Below, piece after piece: positions 43,433-51,634 of a stretch of 64,000 nt of DNA. Position numbers and translations under genes: made by a program. Source of the stretch: an uncultured Eubacterium sp. (GTDB lineage Bacteria; Bacillota; Clostridia; Lachnospirales; Lachnospiraceae); assembly GCA_910584065.1 (NCBI GenBank), contig CAJTZN010000001.1, positions 62,001 through 126,000 of the forward strand. Direction: 5' to 3'. The notes under the pieces are model-generated. The model had not been told where the DNA came from, made no database searches, and saw nothing but the letters and a program-made list of their open reading frames with translations. How positions within the stretch are numbered: position 1 is the stretch's first letter; each line of letters starts with the position of its first letter.

Positions 43433-44317
43433 TTGACAGAAGGTGCCAGGGATAATATGGATTTTAGGAAAAGAAGGAGAAAAAGGATTAAGACGATCAT
43501 TGTGACGATGTTTCTGCTCCTGATCATAGTTCCGATCGTGTTGTCGGTTTTTCTTCTTTTCCGCATGAACCGTCTGGAGCGTCAGATGGAGACGCTGGTC
43601 GCCAGAAGGGGAGAAAAGACGCACTATAATACAGAAGTGCCGGATGTTGTGAAGGCAGAGGAGAAAGAGAAGGTCATTTCGCCGGCAGCCGTAGAAGAGG
43701 AACAGCCGAAAAAGGTATATCTGACATTTAACGACGGGCCGAGTGAGCAGACGAAAGAAGTATTGGATGTCCTGAAAAAGAGAAATGTGAAGGCGACTTT
43801 TTTTGTCATCGGCAGAGAAGACGAGTATTCCCAAAAGATGTATAAAAGGATAGTGAAAGAAGGGCATACTATAGGCATGCATTCCTATTCCCATATTCAC
43901 GATGAGATCTATAAATCTTCCCGAAATTTTCAAAAAGATTTTCAGAAAATTTCGCAGCTGCTATTTGATGTGACGGGAGTGCGTTCTGCTTATTACCGTT
44001 TTCCTGGAGGAAGTACGGGTACCGGACAGCTTTCGATCGAGGAGTGCCGCGCTTTTTTGGAGCAGCAGGGCGTGACGTATATTGACTGGAACGTCGTGGC
44101 GGCAAATGGAACGAAGGAAGATGCCTCGAAGACGGAAGTCGTCCGCTCAGTGATGGAGGGCGTGGCGATGTACGATACATCCATCGTTCTCTTATATGAT
44201 TCCGCGGATCAGAAGATGACGGCAAAAGCGCTGAACAAACTGATCGATGATCTGCAGGCAGGGGGGTATGAATTGCTCCCGATTGATGAGAATACAACAC
44301 CTGTACAGCATTCATGA
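43433..44317 (+). CDS. NodB-fold polysaccharide deacetylase-like protein, altered active site
   Basis: The 294-residue protein has a basic N-terminus, one membrane anchor (residues 20-42), a linker and a NodB homology domain. Motif 1 reads TFNDGPS (N100, D101) where active enzymes have TFDDG; the metal-binding His pair is kept (H150-S-Y-S-H154), as is R189-x-P-x-G; the last motif reads LLYDS (Y255) where a catalytic His is usual. Loss of both the catalytic Asp and His argues for a non-catalytic or changed role in the envelope. The start is TTG 43433, seven bases after AAGGAGGA. Confidence 0.85.
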   Translation: MTEGARDNMDFRKRRRKRIKTIIVTMFLLLIIVPIVLSVFLLFRMNRLERQMETLVARRGEKTHYNTEVPDVVKAEEKEKVISPAAVEEEQPKKVYLTFNDGPSEQTKEVLDVLKKRNVKATFFVIGREDEYSQKMYKRIVKEGHTIGMHSYSHIHDEIYKSSRNFQKDFQKISQLLFDVTGVRSAYYRFPGGSTGTGQLSIEECRAFLEQQGVTYIDWNVVAANGTKEDASKTEVVRSVMEGVAMYDTSIVLLYDSADQKMTAKALNKLIDDLQAGGYELLPIDENTTPVQHS

Positions 44318-44377
44318 ACAGGGTTGCTATAAAAACATCCCGTTACCGGGATCTGGTTATGTTTAGGAGGAAGCAGT

Positions 44378-45244
44378 ATGAGTTTTTTTAAAGAACTAAA
44401 AGAAGATATCGTTCAGTCGGTAAACGAACTGGGTGAATCTTTGGAAGAGTCCGTTGTTGATACTGATATAGAGAAGAGCGAGACGCTGGAACAGGAAGTT
44501 CAGGAAGAGATGGACTCGCTTCTGAAGGATGAAGGGCTGTTGCTCGATGTACCGTCTGAAGACGAGATTCCTGCTGATGAGCCATCAGACGTGGATGCGG
44601 CAGAGGAAGAACTTCAGGAGGATGTTTCTGACGGCGGTTTTGCAGAGCCGGTAGTCGAGGAGGAGACAGACCCATTAGAGATGTTGGAAGAGCAGAAGGT
44701 GAATGAAGTAGAACAGGAGGTTTTTGAGAAGATGGATGAGAATTTGACAAATGCAATGCCTGACATGGAAGAAAAGAGCAGCGATGCGGAGATGTATAAC
44801 AGCGAAGAGACGACAGTCATAACGAAAGGAACGACGATCAGCGGCGGGATCAAATCGGATACATCCCTGATCGTAAAAGGTGTGATCGAAGGGGATGTCG
44901 AGTGCCAGGGCAAACTGACTGTTACCGGCCGTGTTGCTGGAAACAGTACGGCTTCCGAGATTTATGTGAACACGCCGAGAATGACTGGAAACCTTGTGAG
45001 CAAGGGAAGTGTGAAGGTCGATGTGGGAACGATCGTAGTCGGTAATATCAGCGGTGCGTCAGTTGTTGTGGCAGGTGCAGTGAAAGGCGATATCGATGTA
45101 AACGGTCCGATCATACTGGATTCCACAGCAGTAGTACAGGGAAGCATCATTGGAAAATCCATTCAGATCAACAGCGGCGCAGTCGTAGACGGTATGTGCT
45201 CGCTGCAGTACGCGGATGTGGATCTGGATTCTTTCTTTGCATAA
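44378..45244 (+). CDS. Bactofilin-family polymer-forming cytoskeletal protein
   Basis: The 288-residue protein has a long acidic, probably disordered N-terminus (residues 1-140) and a bactofilin beta-helix domain (145-280) with repeating hydrophobic steps: TTVITKGTTISGGIKSDTSL, IEGDVECQGKLTVTGRVAGN, GNISGASVVVAGAVKGDIDV. Bactofilins self-assemble into membrane-linked filaments that place envelope enzymes or help flagellar function. Its N-terminus (MSFFKELKEDIVQSVNEL) is a possible amphipathic helix. TTTAGGAGGAAG precedes ATG 44378; a small hairpin (44337-44352) lies in the spacer. Confidence 0.88.
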   Translation: MSFFKELKEDIVQSVNELGESLEESVVDTDIEKSETLEQEVQEEMDSLLKDEGLLLDVPSEDEIPADEPSDVDAAEEELQEDVSDGGFAEPVVEEETDPLEMLEEQKVNEVEQEVFEKMDENLTNAMPDMEEKSSDAEMYNSEETTVITKGTTISGGIKSDTSLIVKGVIEGDVECQGKLTVTGRVAGNSTASEIYVNTPRMTGNLVSKGSVKVDVGTIVVGNISGASVVVAGAVKGDIDVNGPIILDSTAVVQGSIIGKSIQINSGAVVDGMCSLQYADVDLDSFFA

Positions 45245-45274
45245 ATGAAAAGGCGTGCGCGCATGAGGTGAAAT

Positions 45275-45979
45275 ATGAAATATAAAAGAGTGCTGCTCAA
45301 ACTGAGCGGAGAGGCGCTGTCCGGACAGAAAGGCAGTGGGTTTGACGAAAAAACATGTATCGCTGTGGCGGAGCAGATCCGGACGATCGTGACGGATGGC
45401 TGTCAGGTGGCGGTCGTGATCGGCGGCGGCAATTTCTGGCGCGGAAGGTCGAGCGAGACGATCCAGAGGAACCAGGCCGACCAGATCGGCATGCTTGCCA
45501 CGGTAATGAACTGTATTTACATGTCGGAGATCTGCCGGCATGTGGGGATGATGACGCAGGTGCTCACGCCGTTTGCGTGCGGATCGTTTACGAAGCTGTT
45601 CAGCCGCGACCGGGTGGAGAAATATCTGTCTAAAAATATGGTCGTATTTCTTGCCGGGGGAACGGGACATCCGTACTTTTCAACGGACACGGCCACGGCG
45701 CTCCGGGCCGTGGAGATTCAGGCGGACGCGATCCTGGCGGCGAGAGCGGTCGATGGCGTTTACGACGCGGATCCGAAAGATCATGCGGACGCCAAAAAGT
45801 ACGACACCATCCCGGTATCAAAGATCATAGAGGAGAAACTGGGCGTTGTGGATATGACGGCGGCGGTCATCTGTTATGAGAACAAAATGCCGATGTGTGT
45901 GTTCGGACTGAATGAAGAGAACAGTATCGTCAATTGTGTGAACGGGAACTGTACGGGAACCGTGGTGACGGCAGATTGA
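45275..45979 (+). CDS. pyrH: Uridylate kinase
   Basis: UMP kinase converts UMP to UDP. The 234-residue protein has the amino-acid-kinase fold: KRVLLKLSGEALSG, VVIGGGNFWRG, LAGGTGHPYFSTDTATALRA, VDGVYDADPK. Length and hexamer-forming family hallmarks are normal. GAGGTGAAAT precedes ATG 45275. In most Firmicutes it directly follows tsf; here the bactofilin gene comes before it. Confidence 0.97.
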   Translation: MKYKRVLLKLSGEALSGQKGSGFDEKTCIAVAEQIRTIVTDGCQVAVVIGGGNFWRGRSSETIQRNQADQIGMLATVMNCIYMSEICRHVGMMTQVLTPFACGSFTKLFSRDRVEKYLSKNMVVFLAGGTGHPYFSTDTATALRAVEIQADAILAARAVDGVYDADPKDHADAKKYDTIPVSKIIEEKLGVVDMTAAVICYENKMPMCVFGLNEENSIVNCVNGNCTGTVVTAD

Positions 45980-46048
45980 CGAGAGGATTGCGTCGAAGCG
46001 CTGCTGTGTATGTTTAAGTTTTTGCCGCGCTTCGGAATGGAGGTTAGT

Positions 46049-46603
46049 ATGGATTTTGACATAAAAGTTTATGAAGATAAAATGGAGAAAACGTTGTCCA
46101 ATCTGCAGGAGGAGTATGTGTCCATACGTGCGGGACGCGCGAATCCCCATATTCTGGATAAGATTCAGGTAGACTATTACGGGACGCCTTCCCCGCTGCA
46201 GTCGGTGGCAAATATTTCCGTGCCGGAGGCGAGGATGATACTGATCCAGCCGTGGGAGGCGAGCCTGATCAAGGAAATTGAAAAAGTGATCCTCTCTTCT
46301 GATCTGGGGCTGACGCCGGCGAACGACGGAAAAGCGATCCGTCTCGTATTTCCGGAACTGACCGAGGACCGCAGAAAGGAACTCGTGAAGGATGTAAAGA
46401 AAAAGGCGGAGAATGCGAAAGTAGCTGTCCGTAACATCCGGCGGGATGCCAACGACACGATCAAAAAGCAGAATAAGGCAAACGAAATTTCGGAAGACGA
46501 GCAGAAACAGCTGGAAGACCGGATTCAAAAACTGACGGATAAATACATTTCAAAAATTGATGACGCGATGGAAGCGAAATCAAGTGAAGTGATGACCGTT
46601 TGA
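46049..46603 (+). CDS. frr: Ribosome recycling factor
   Basis: The 184-residue factor splits post-termination ribosomes with EF-G. Family features: [60 protein letters not shown] and [16 protein letters not shown]. The start is ATG 46049 after TGGAGGTT, giving the standard length; an in-frame ATG at 46010 would add 13 non-family residues. Confidence 0.96.
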   Translation: MDFDIKVYEDKMEKTLSNLQEEYVSIRAGRANPHILDKIQVDYYGTPSPLQSVANISVPEARMILIQPWEASLIKEIEKVILSSDLGLTPANDGKAIRLVFPELTEDRRKELVKDVKKKAENAKVAVRNIRRDANDTIKKQNKANEISEDEQKQLEDRIQKLTDKYISKIDDAMEAKSSEVMTV

Positions 46604-46618
46604 TAAATGGAGAATACA

Positions 46619-47332
46619 ATGAGTGAAAAGGAAGTTCAGGTTCCGGCGCATGTGGCGATCATTCTCGACGGTAATGGAAGATGGGCAAAAAAGCGCTTTT
46701 TACCGAGAAAGGCCGGCCATGCGGCTGGGAGCAGGGCGGTGGAGCAGATTTGCGAGGATGCATGGAATCTCGGCATCCGCTATCTGACGGTGTACGCGTT
46801 TTCTACGGAAAACTGGAAGCGCCCTCAGGATGAAGTCGATGCCCTGATGAAGCTGTTACGGCAGTATTTGAAAGACTGTATTAAAAGAAGCACGAAGAAT
46901 AATATGTGCGTCAGGGTGTTGGGAGACCTTACGCCTTTGGATGAGGATTTAAAGGCGAGTATCCGGGAACTGGAAGAAGTGTCGGGGAACAATACCGGCC
47001 TGCATTTTCAGGTGGCGCTAAACTATGGAAGCCGCGATGAAATGATCCGCGCGATGCGGAGCATGGCGGCGGATATAGCGGCCGGCGTGAAATCCGTAGA
47101 TGATATTTCAGAGCAGATGTTTCAGGGATATCTGGATACGAGAGGCATTCCGGATCCGGATCTTTTGATCCGCACGAGCGGCGAGGAGAGGCTGTCGAAC
47201 TTTCTCTTGTGGCAGCTTGCCTACACAGAATTTTATTTTACCGATGTATTGTGGCCGGATTTTAATAAGAAAGAGTTAGAGAAGGCGATTGCTTATTATA
47301 ACGGCCGGGACAGAAGATTTGGCGGAGTCTGA
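46619..47332 (+). CDS. uppS: Undecaprenyl diphosphate synthase (isoprenyl transferase)
   Basis: The 237-residue cis-prenyltransferase makes the C55 lipid carrier for peptidoglycan. Motifs: HVAIILDGNGRWAKKR (catalytic Asp), AFSTENWKRP, and the C-terminal RTSGEERLSNFLLWQLAYTE. I start at ATG 46619, six bases after TGGAG; the earlier in-frame ATG at 46607 lies within that site. Confidence 0.96.
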   Translation: MSEKEVQVPAHVAIILDGNGRWAKKRFLPRKAGHAAGSRAVEQICEDAWNLGIRYLTVYAFSTENWKRPQDEVDALMKLLRQYLKDCIKRSTKNNMCVRVLGDLTPLDEDLKASIRELEEVSGNNTGLHFQVALNYGSRDEMIRAMRSMAADIAAGVKSVDDISEQMFQGYLDTRGIPDPDLLIRTSGEERLSNFLLWQLAYTEFYFTDVLWPDFNKKELEKAIAYYNGRDRRFGGV

Positions 47333-47344
47333 AAGGAGTTTTTT

Positions 47345-48151
47345 ATGTTTGCCAAACGCTTGATAAGTGCCGTGGTTTTGCTTGCCGCGATGGCGGTTAT
47401 TTTCGCGGCGGGCGGTTATTTATTACTGGGTTTATGTGTGATCGCGACGCTCGTCGGAACATACGAACTGCTGCGGGCTGGCCATATGGAAAAAAGTGTA
47501 CCGGGATATATTAGTTATGTCTCGGTCATTGGTTTTTATCTGCTGTTATTTTTCGGGCGCAGCGATATGGTGGAAGGCTGGATCGCTGCGGTCGTTGTCC
47601 TGATGCTGGCTGCCTATGTGTTCGCCTATCCGAACTATGTGATCGAGCAAATTTCTTTGTGTCTGTTAGCGGTTGTCTATGTCGGCGTTCTCGGATCCTA
47701 TCTCTATCAGGTTCGTTGTCTGGAGTACGGTAACTGGTTTGTGTGGCTCATACTGATCGGCGCGTCCGGATCGGATACGTTTGCCTATCTCGTCGGAAGG
47801 TTATGGGGAAAACGCCATTTTTCAGAACTGAGTCCGAATAAAACGGTGGAGGGCTGTATCGGCGGCGTGGCCGGAGCGGTTCTTTTGGCCGGGATCTATT
47901 CCTTCTTTTTGCCAGAGGGAGCGTCGCGGATGTTTGACTGGAACGTACATCTGGCATTTCCGGTGATCGGCATGGTCTGTTCGGGCGTGTCCCAGATCGG
48001 GGATCTGGCGGCTTCGGCAGTAAAACGGAATTTTAAAATTAAGGATTATGGCGATCTGATCCCGGGGCACGGCGGTGTGCTGGACCGGATCGACAGTATA
48101 TTATTTGTGGCGCCGCTTGTATATTATTTGTTGTATTGGTTCATTGGGTAG
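47345..48151 (+). CDS. cdsA: Phosphatidate cytidylyltransferase
   Basis: CdsA makes CDP-diacylglycerol for phospholipid synthesis. The 268-residue membrane protein has about seven helices and the CDS signature near the C-terminus (SAVKRNFKIKDYGDLIPGHG, then GVLDRIDS). GAAAGGAG precedes ATG 47345. It follows uppS by 12 bases. Confidence 0.96.
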   Translation: MFAKRLISAVVLLAAMAVIFAAGGYLLLGLCVIATLVGTYELLRAGHMEKSVPGYISYVSVIGFYLLLFFGRSDMVEGWIAAVVVLMLAAYVFAYPNYVIEQISLCLLAVVYVGVLGSYLYQVRCLEYGNWFVWLILIGASGSDTFAYLVGRLWGKRHFSELSPNKTVEGCIGGVAGAVLLAGIYSFFLPEGASRMFDWNVHLAFPVIGMVCSGVSQIGDLAASAVKRNFKIKDYGDLIPGHGGVLDRIDSILFVAPLVYYLLYWFIG

Positions 48152-48178
48152 AGGAAGCATACGGAGTGGAGGAAGCGG

Positions 48179-49351
48179 ATGAAACGGAATTTATGTGTGC
48201 TCGGTTCGACGGGTTCCATCGGAACCCAGACGCTGGAAGTCGTGGATGAACATCAGACAGAACTTCAGATCCTGTCGATGACGGCGGGAGATAATATTGA
48301 TCTGTTTGTGGAACAGATTTTAAAATATGGGCCCCGGAGAGTGAGTGTAAAAAGTGAGGAGGGGGCGGAGAAGCTGCGGCTGTACCTGAACGAGCGACGG
48401 GGGGAACAGCCATTTGTCCTGCCGGAAATATTGTACGGCATGGACGGGTTTATCGCGTGTGCCACGATGTCCGACGTGCATACAGTCGTGGCGGCGATGG
48501 TCGGGATGATCGGACTGCGGCCGGTTATGGAGGCGATCCGGCATAAAAAAGATATTGCGCTGGCAAATAAGGAAACCCTTGTGACGGCGGGGCATATGAT
48601 AATACCGATGGCAGAACAGTACGGCGTGTCGCTCCTGCCTGTGGACAGCGAGCACTCCGCCATTTTTCAATGCCTGCAGAGCAGTTCTTCCGGAGAGGAG
48701 ATCGAACAGATCTATCTCACGGCGTCCGGCGGGCCGTTCCGCCATTTTACGGCAGAGGAACTTGAACGGGTCACGCTCGAGCAGGCGCTCGCCCATCCGA
48801 ACTGGCAGATGGGCCATAAAATAACAATTGATTCCGCTACCATGATAAATAAAGGATTGGAGATCATCGAGGCGTGCTGGCTCTTTCATGTGGGACTGGA
48901 TCAGGTTCACGTACTCGTGCAGCCCGACAGTGTGATCCACTCGATGGTTGGATTCCGAGACGGCTCGGTACTGGCGCAGATGGGCGTCCCCGATATGAGG
49001 CTTCCGATCCAGTACGCACTCATGTATCCGGCCCGGCCGGAGCTGTCCGGTGAGCGGCTCGATTTTGAGAAGCTGGCGTCGATCCATTTTGAGAAGCCGA
49101 ATACCGATGTGCTCCGCGGGATCGACCTGGCGAGACGGGCGTTTGAGACGGGCGGCAGCATGACGACGGTGATGAACGCGGCCAATGAGTTTGCGGTGGC
49201 AAAATTTTTAAAACGGGAAATCGGTTTTACAACGATTTATTCTATGATCGAATATGCGATGGATCATCATGTGTTCATAAAAAATCCATCGTTGGATGAT
49301 ATACTTGAAACAGAGCGCGAGACCTGCCTGAGATTGGAAGCGTTCGGATAA
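48179..49351 (+). CDS. dxr: 1-deoxy-D-xylulose 5-phosphate reductoisomerase
   Basis: The first committed enzyme of the MEP isoprenoid pathway, 390 residues. NADPH-binding LGSTGSIGTQTLEV begins the protein; further hallmarks are ALANKETLVTAGH, LPVDSEHSAIFQCL, ASGGPFR, NWQMGHKITIDSATMINKGL and CWLF. GGAGGAAGCGG precedes ATG 48179. Its place between cdsA and rseP is conserved in Firmicutes. Confidence 0.97.
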   Translation: MKRNLCVLGSTGSIGTQTLEVVDEHQTELQILSMTAGDNIDLFVEQILKYGPRRVSVKSEEGAEKLRLYLNERRGEQPFVLPEILYGMDGFIACATMSDVHTVVAAMVGMIGLRPVMEAIRHKKDIALANKETLVTAGHMIIPMAEQYGVSLLPVDSEHSAIFQCLQSSSSGEEIEQIYLTASGGPFRHFTAEELERVTLEQALAHPNWQMGHKITIDSATMINKGLEIIEACWLFHVGLDQVHVLVQPDSVIHSMVGFRDGSVLAQMGVPDMRLPIQYALMYPARPELSGERLDFEKLASIHFEKPNTDVLRGIDLARRAFETGGSMTTVMNAANEFAVAKFLKREIGFTTIYSMIEYAMDHHVFIKNPSLDDILETERETCLRLEAFG

Positions 49352-49408
49352 TGTTATGTAAGGGGCAGGTATGAGAATTAAGAAATAAAAAGTAAATGGA
49401 GGATGGAA

Positions 49409-50536
49409 ATGAGTTTTTCAAATATTTTAATTGCGGTTGTCATATTCAGCGCCATTATTTTGTTTCACGAGCTGGGACATTTTCTGCTCGCCAAGGCAAA
49501 TAAAGTTGGGGTGATTGAATTTTCTCTTGGTATGGGGCCGCGGATCATTACATTCGCGAAAACGTCCGCGGGATTCCGCGTGAAGCTGTTCGGGTCGAGT
49601 AAATATTTCGAGGAGCATCCGGAATATGATGATCATACGTATTATTCCTGGAAGATCCTGCCGTTTGGCGGCTCGTGTATGATGCTCGGCGAGATGGAGA
49701 GTTCGGAGGATGAGCGGGCGTTTGGAAATAAAGGCGTATTTGCCAGAATGTCTGTGATCGCGGCTGGACCGATCTTTAACTTTATCCTGGCCTTTGTGCT
49801 CGCACTCTGCATCATTGGGGCGGTCGGCTACGACAAGGCAGAGATCACGAGCGTGGAAGCCGGTATGCCGCTGGCGGAAAGCGGGTTTCAGGACGGCGAC
49901 ATCATCACGGGGATCAATGGCAGGCATATTGTGTTAAACAGGGAACTGACTTCGTATCTGCAATTTCATCCGCTCTCGGATGCGCCGGTGGAATTGACGG
50001 CAGACCGGAACGGGGAAGAAGTGAAGGCGATGGTTACGCCGCGGCTTGTGACAAACGATGACGGGAATGAAGTATACCGCCTCGGTTTTGCCTATGGCAG
50101 CGGAAGGACGAAGGTTGGCGTGTGGGATACGGTCAAGTACTCCGCCTATGAAGTGAAGTTCTGGATCTGGACGACGGTGGAAAGCCTGGGCAAGATCATT
50201 TCTGGCAAAGTCAGCGCCAAAGAAGTGGCGGGGCCGGTCGGGATCATACAGGCGGTCGGTGACGTCGTGGACCAGAGCCGTCCGGGCGGTATCGAATTTG
50301 TATGGCTGAATATCATCAATTTCAGCATACTGATCACCGCCAATCTCGGTGTTATGAACTTATTGCCGATCCCGGCGCTCGACGGCGGCCGGCTGCTGTT
50401 TTTGATCATTGAGGCGATCCGCAGGAAACCGTTGCCCGAAAAGTTTGAGAACTATGTCAATCTCGGCGGATTTGTGCTGTTGATGGGGCTGATGGTCGTT
50501 ATACTGGCAAATGATATTTTAAAATTGATTCCATAA
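49409..50536 (+). CDS. rseP: RseP/RasP-family site-2 protease
   Basis: The 375-residue intramembrane zinc metalloprotease has HELGH in its first helix (IILFHELGHFLLAKAN), one PDZ domain (GMPLAESGFQDGDIITGING) and the LDG motif in a late helix (LLPIPALDGGRLLFLIIEAI). It cleaves anti-sigma factors, signal peptides or other membrane proteins. ATG 49409 lies six bases after TGGAGGA; ATG 49403 overlaps that site. Confidence 0.95.
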   Translation: MSFSNILIAVVIFSAIILFHELGHFLLAKANKVGVIEFSLGMGPRIITFAKTSAGFRVKLFGSSKYFEEHPEYDDHTYYSWKILPFGGSCMMLGEMESSEDERAFGNKGVFARMSVIAAGPIFNFILAFVLALCIIGAVGYDKAEITSVEAGMPLAESGFQDGDIITGINGRHIVLNRELTSYLQFHPLSDAPVELTADRNGEEVKAMVTPRLVTNDDGNEVYRLGFAYGSGRTKVGVWDTVKYSAYEVKFWIWTTVESLGKIISGKVSAKEVAGPVGIIQAVGDVVDQSRPGGIEFVWLNIINFSILITANLGVMNLLPIPALDGGRLLFLIIEAIRRKPLPEKFENYVNLGGFVLLMGLMVVILANDILKLIP

Positions 50537-50581
50537 ATCATATGATGTTGGGAATGTAAGTGATGAAACGAGGAGAATCCT

Positions 50582-51628
50582 ATGAGAACGAGGGAAATTT
50601 CTATCGGGGATGTTGCGATCGGCGGCGGGAATCCGGTGGCTGTGCAGTCGATGACGAATACAAAGACGGAGGACGCCGGTGCGACGGCGGCGCAGATCCA
50701 TCGCCTCGAGCAGGCAGGATGTGATATTGTCCGGGTGGCGGTTCCGACGATGGAAGCGGCGGAGGCGATCGCGCAGATCAAACACCAGGTGTCGGTTCCG
50801 GTCGTGGCGGATATCCATTTTGACTACCGCCTTGCAATCGCGGCCGTCAAGCACGGAGCCGATAAGATCCGCATCAATCCGGGCAACATCGGGAGCAGGG
50901 AGCGGATACAGGCTGTTGTGGACAAGTGCCGGGAGCGGGACATTCCGATCCGCGTCGGGGTAAACAGCGGTTCCCTGGAAAAGCATCTTCTTGAAAAATA
51001 TGGCGGCGTGACGCCTGAAGCGCTCGTGGAGAGTGCACTGGATCAGGTACACATCATCGAGGAAATGGGATATGAGAACCTGGTCATCAGTATCAAGTCA
51101 TCGGATGTGCTGCAGGGGATCCGGGCGCATGAGTTGATCGCGGCAAAAACCGACTATCCGCTGCATGTCGGCATTACGGAGTCGGGAACTGTCATGGCGG
51201 GGAGCATCAAATCGGCAGTCGGTATCGGAAATATACTGTACCAGGGGATCGGCGATACGATCCGCGTTTCCCTCACCGGGGATCCGGTGGAAGAGGTAAG
51301 GGCGGCGAACCTGATCTTAAAATCGCTGGGACTGAAAAAAGGCGGCATCAGTGTCGTGTCCTGTCCGACGTGCGGGCGGACGCAGATCGACCTCATCGGT
51401 CTTGCGACAAGAGTAGAAGAAATGGTGCAGGATTTTGACCTGGATATAAAAGTTGCCGTTATGGGTTGTGTGGTCAATGGCCCGGGCGAGGCGAGGGAAG
51501 CCGATCTCGGCATTGCCGGGGGGATCGGAGAGGGCCTTTTGATCCGAAAGGGAGAGGTGATCCGAAAAGTGCCGGAGGATGAACTTCTCGAGGCGCTTCG
51601 GCAGGAACTTCTCCACTGGGAAGGATGA
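50582..51628 (+). CDS. ispG: 4-hydroxy-3-methylbut-2-enyl-diphosphate synthase (GcpE)
   Basis: The 348-residue iron-sulfur enzyme works in the MEP pathway, like dxr in this cluster. The TIM-barrel part has VQSMTNTKTEDAGATAAQIH, ADIHFDYRLAIAAV and IRINPGNIGS; the cluster cysteines lie in SCPTCGRTQIDL and VMGCVVNGPGEAREADLG. CGAGGAGAATCC precedes ATG 50582. Bacillus has proS at this position; ispG is usual in Clostridia. Confidence 0.97.
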   Translation: MRTREISIGDVAIGGGNPVAVQSMTNTKTEDAGATAAQIHRLEQAGCDIVRVAVPTMEAAEAIAQIKHQVSVPVVADIHFDYRLAIAAVKHGADKIRINPGNIGSRERIQAVVDKCRERDIPIRVGVNSGSLEKHLLEKYGGVTPEALVESALDQVHIIEEMGYENLVISIKSSDVLQGIRAHELIAAKTDYPLHVGITESGTVMAGSIKSAVGIGNILYQGIGDTIRVSLTGDPVEEVRAANLILKSLGLKKGGISVVSCPTCGRTQIDLIGLATRVEEMVQDFDLDIKVAVMGCVVNGPGEAREADLGIAGGIGEGLLIRKGEVIRKVPEDELLEALRQELLHWEG

Positions 51629-51634
51629 GTCAGG

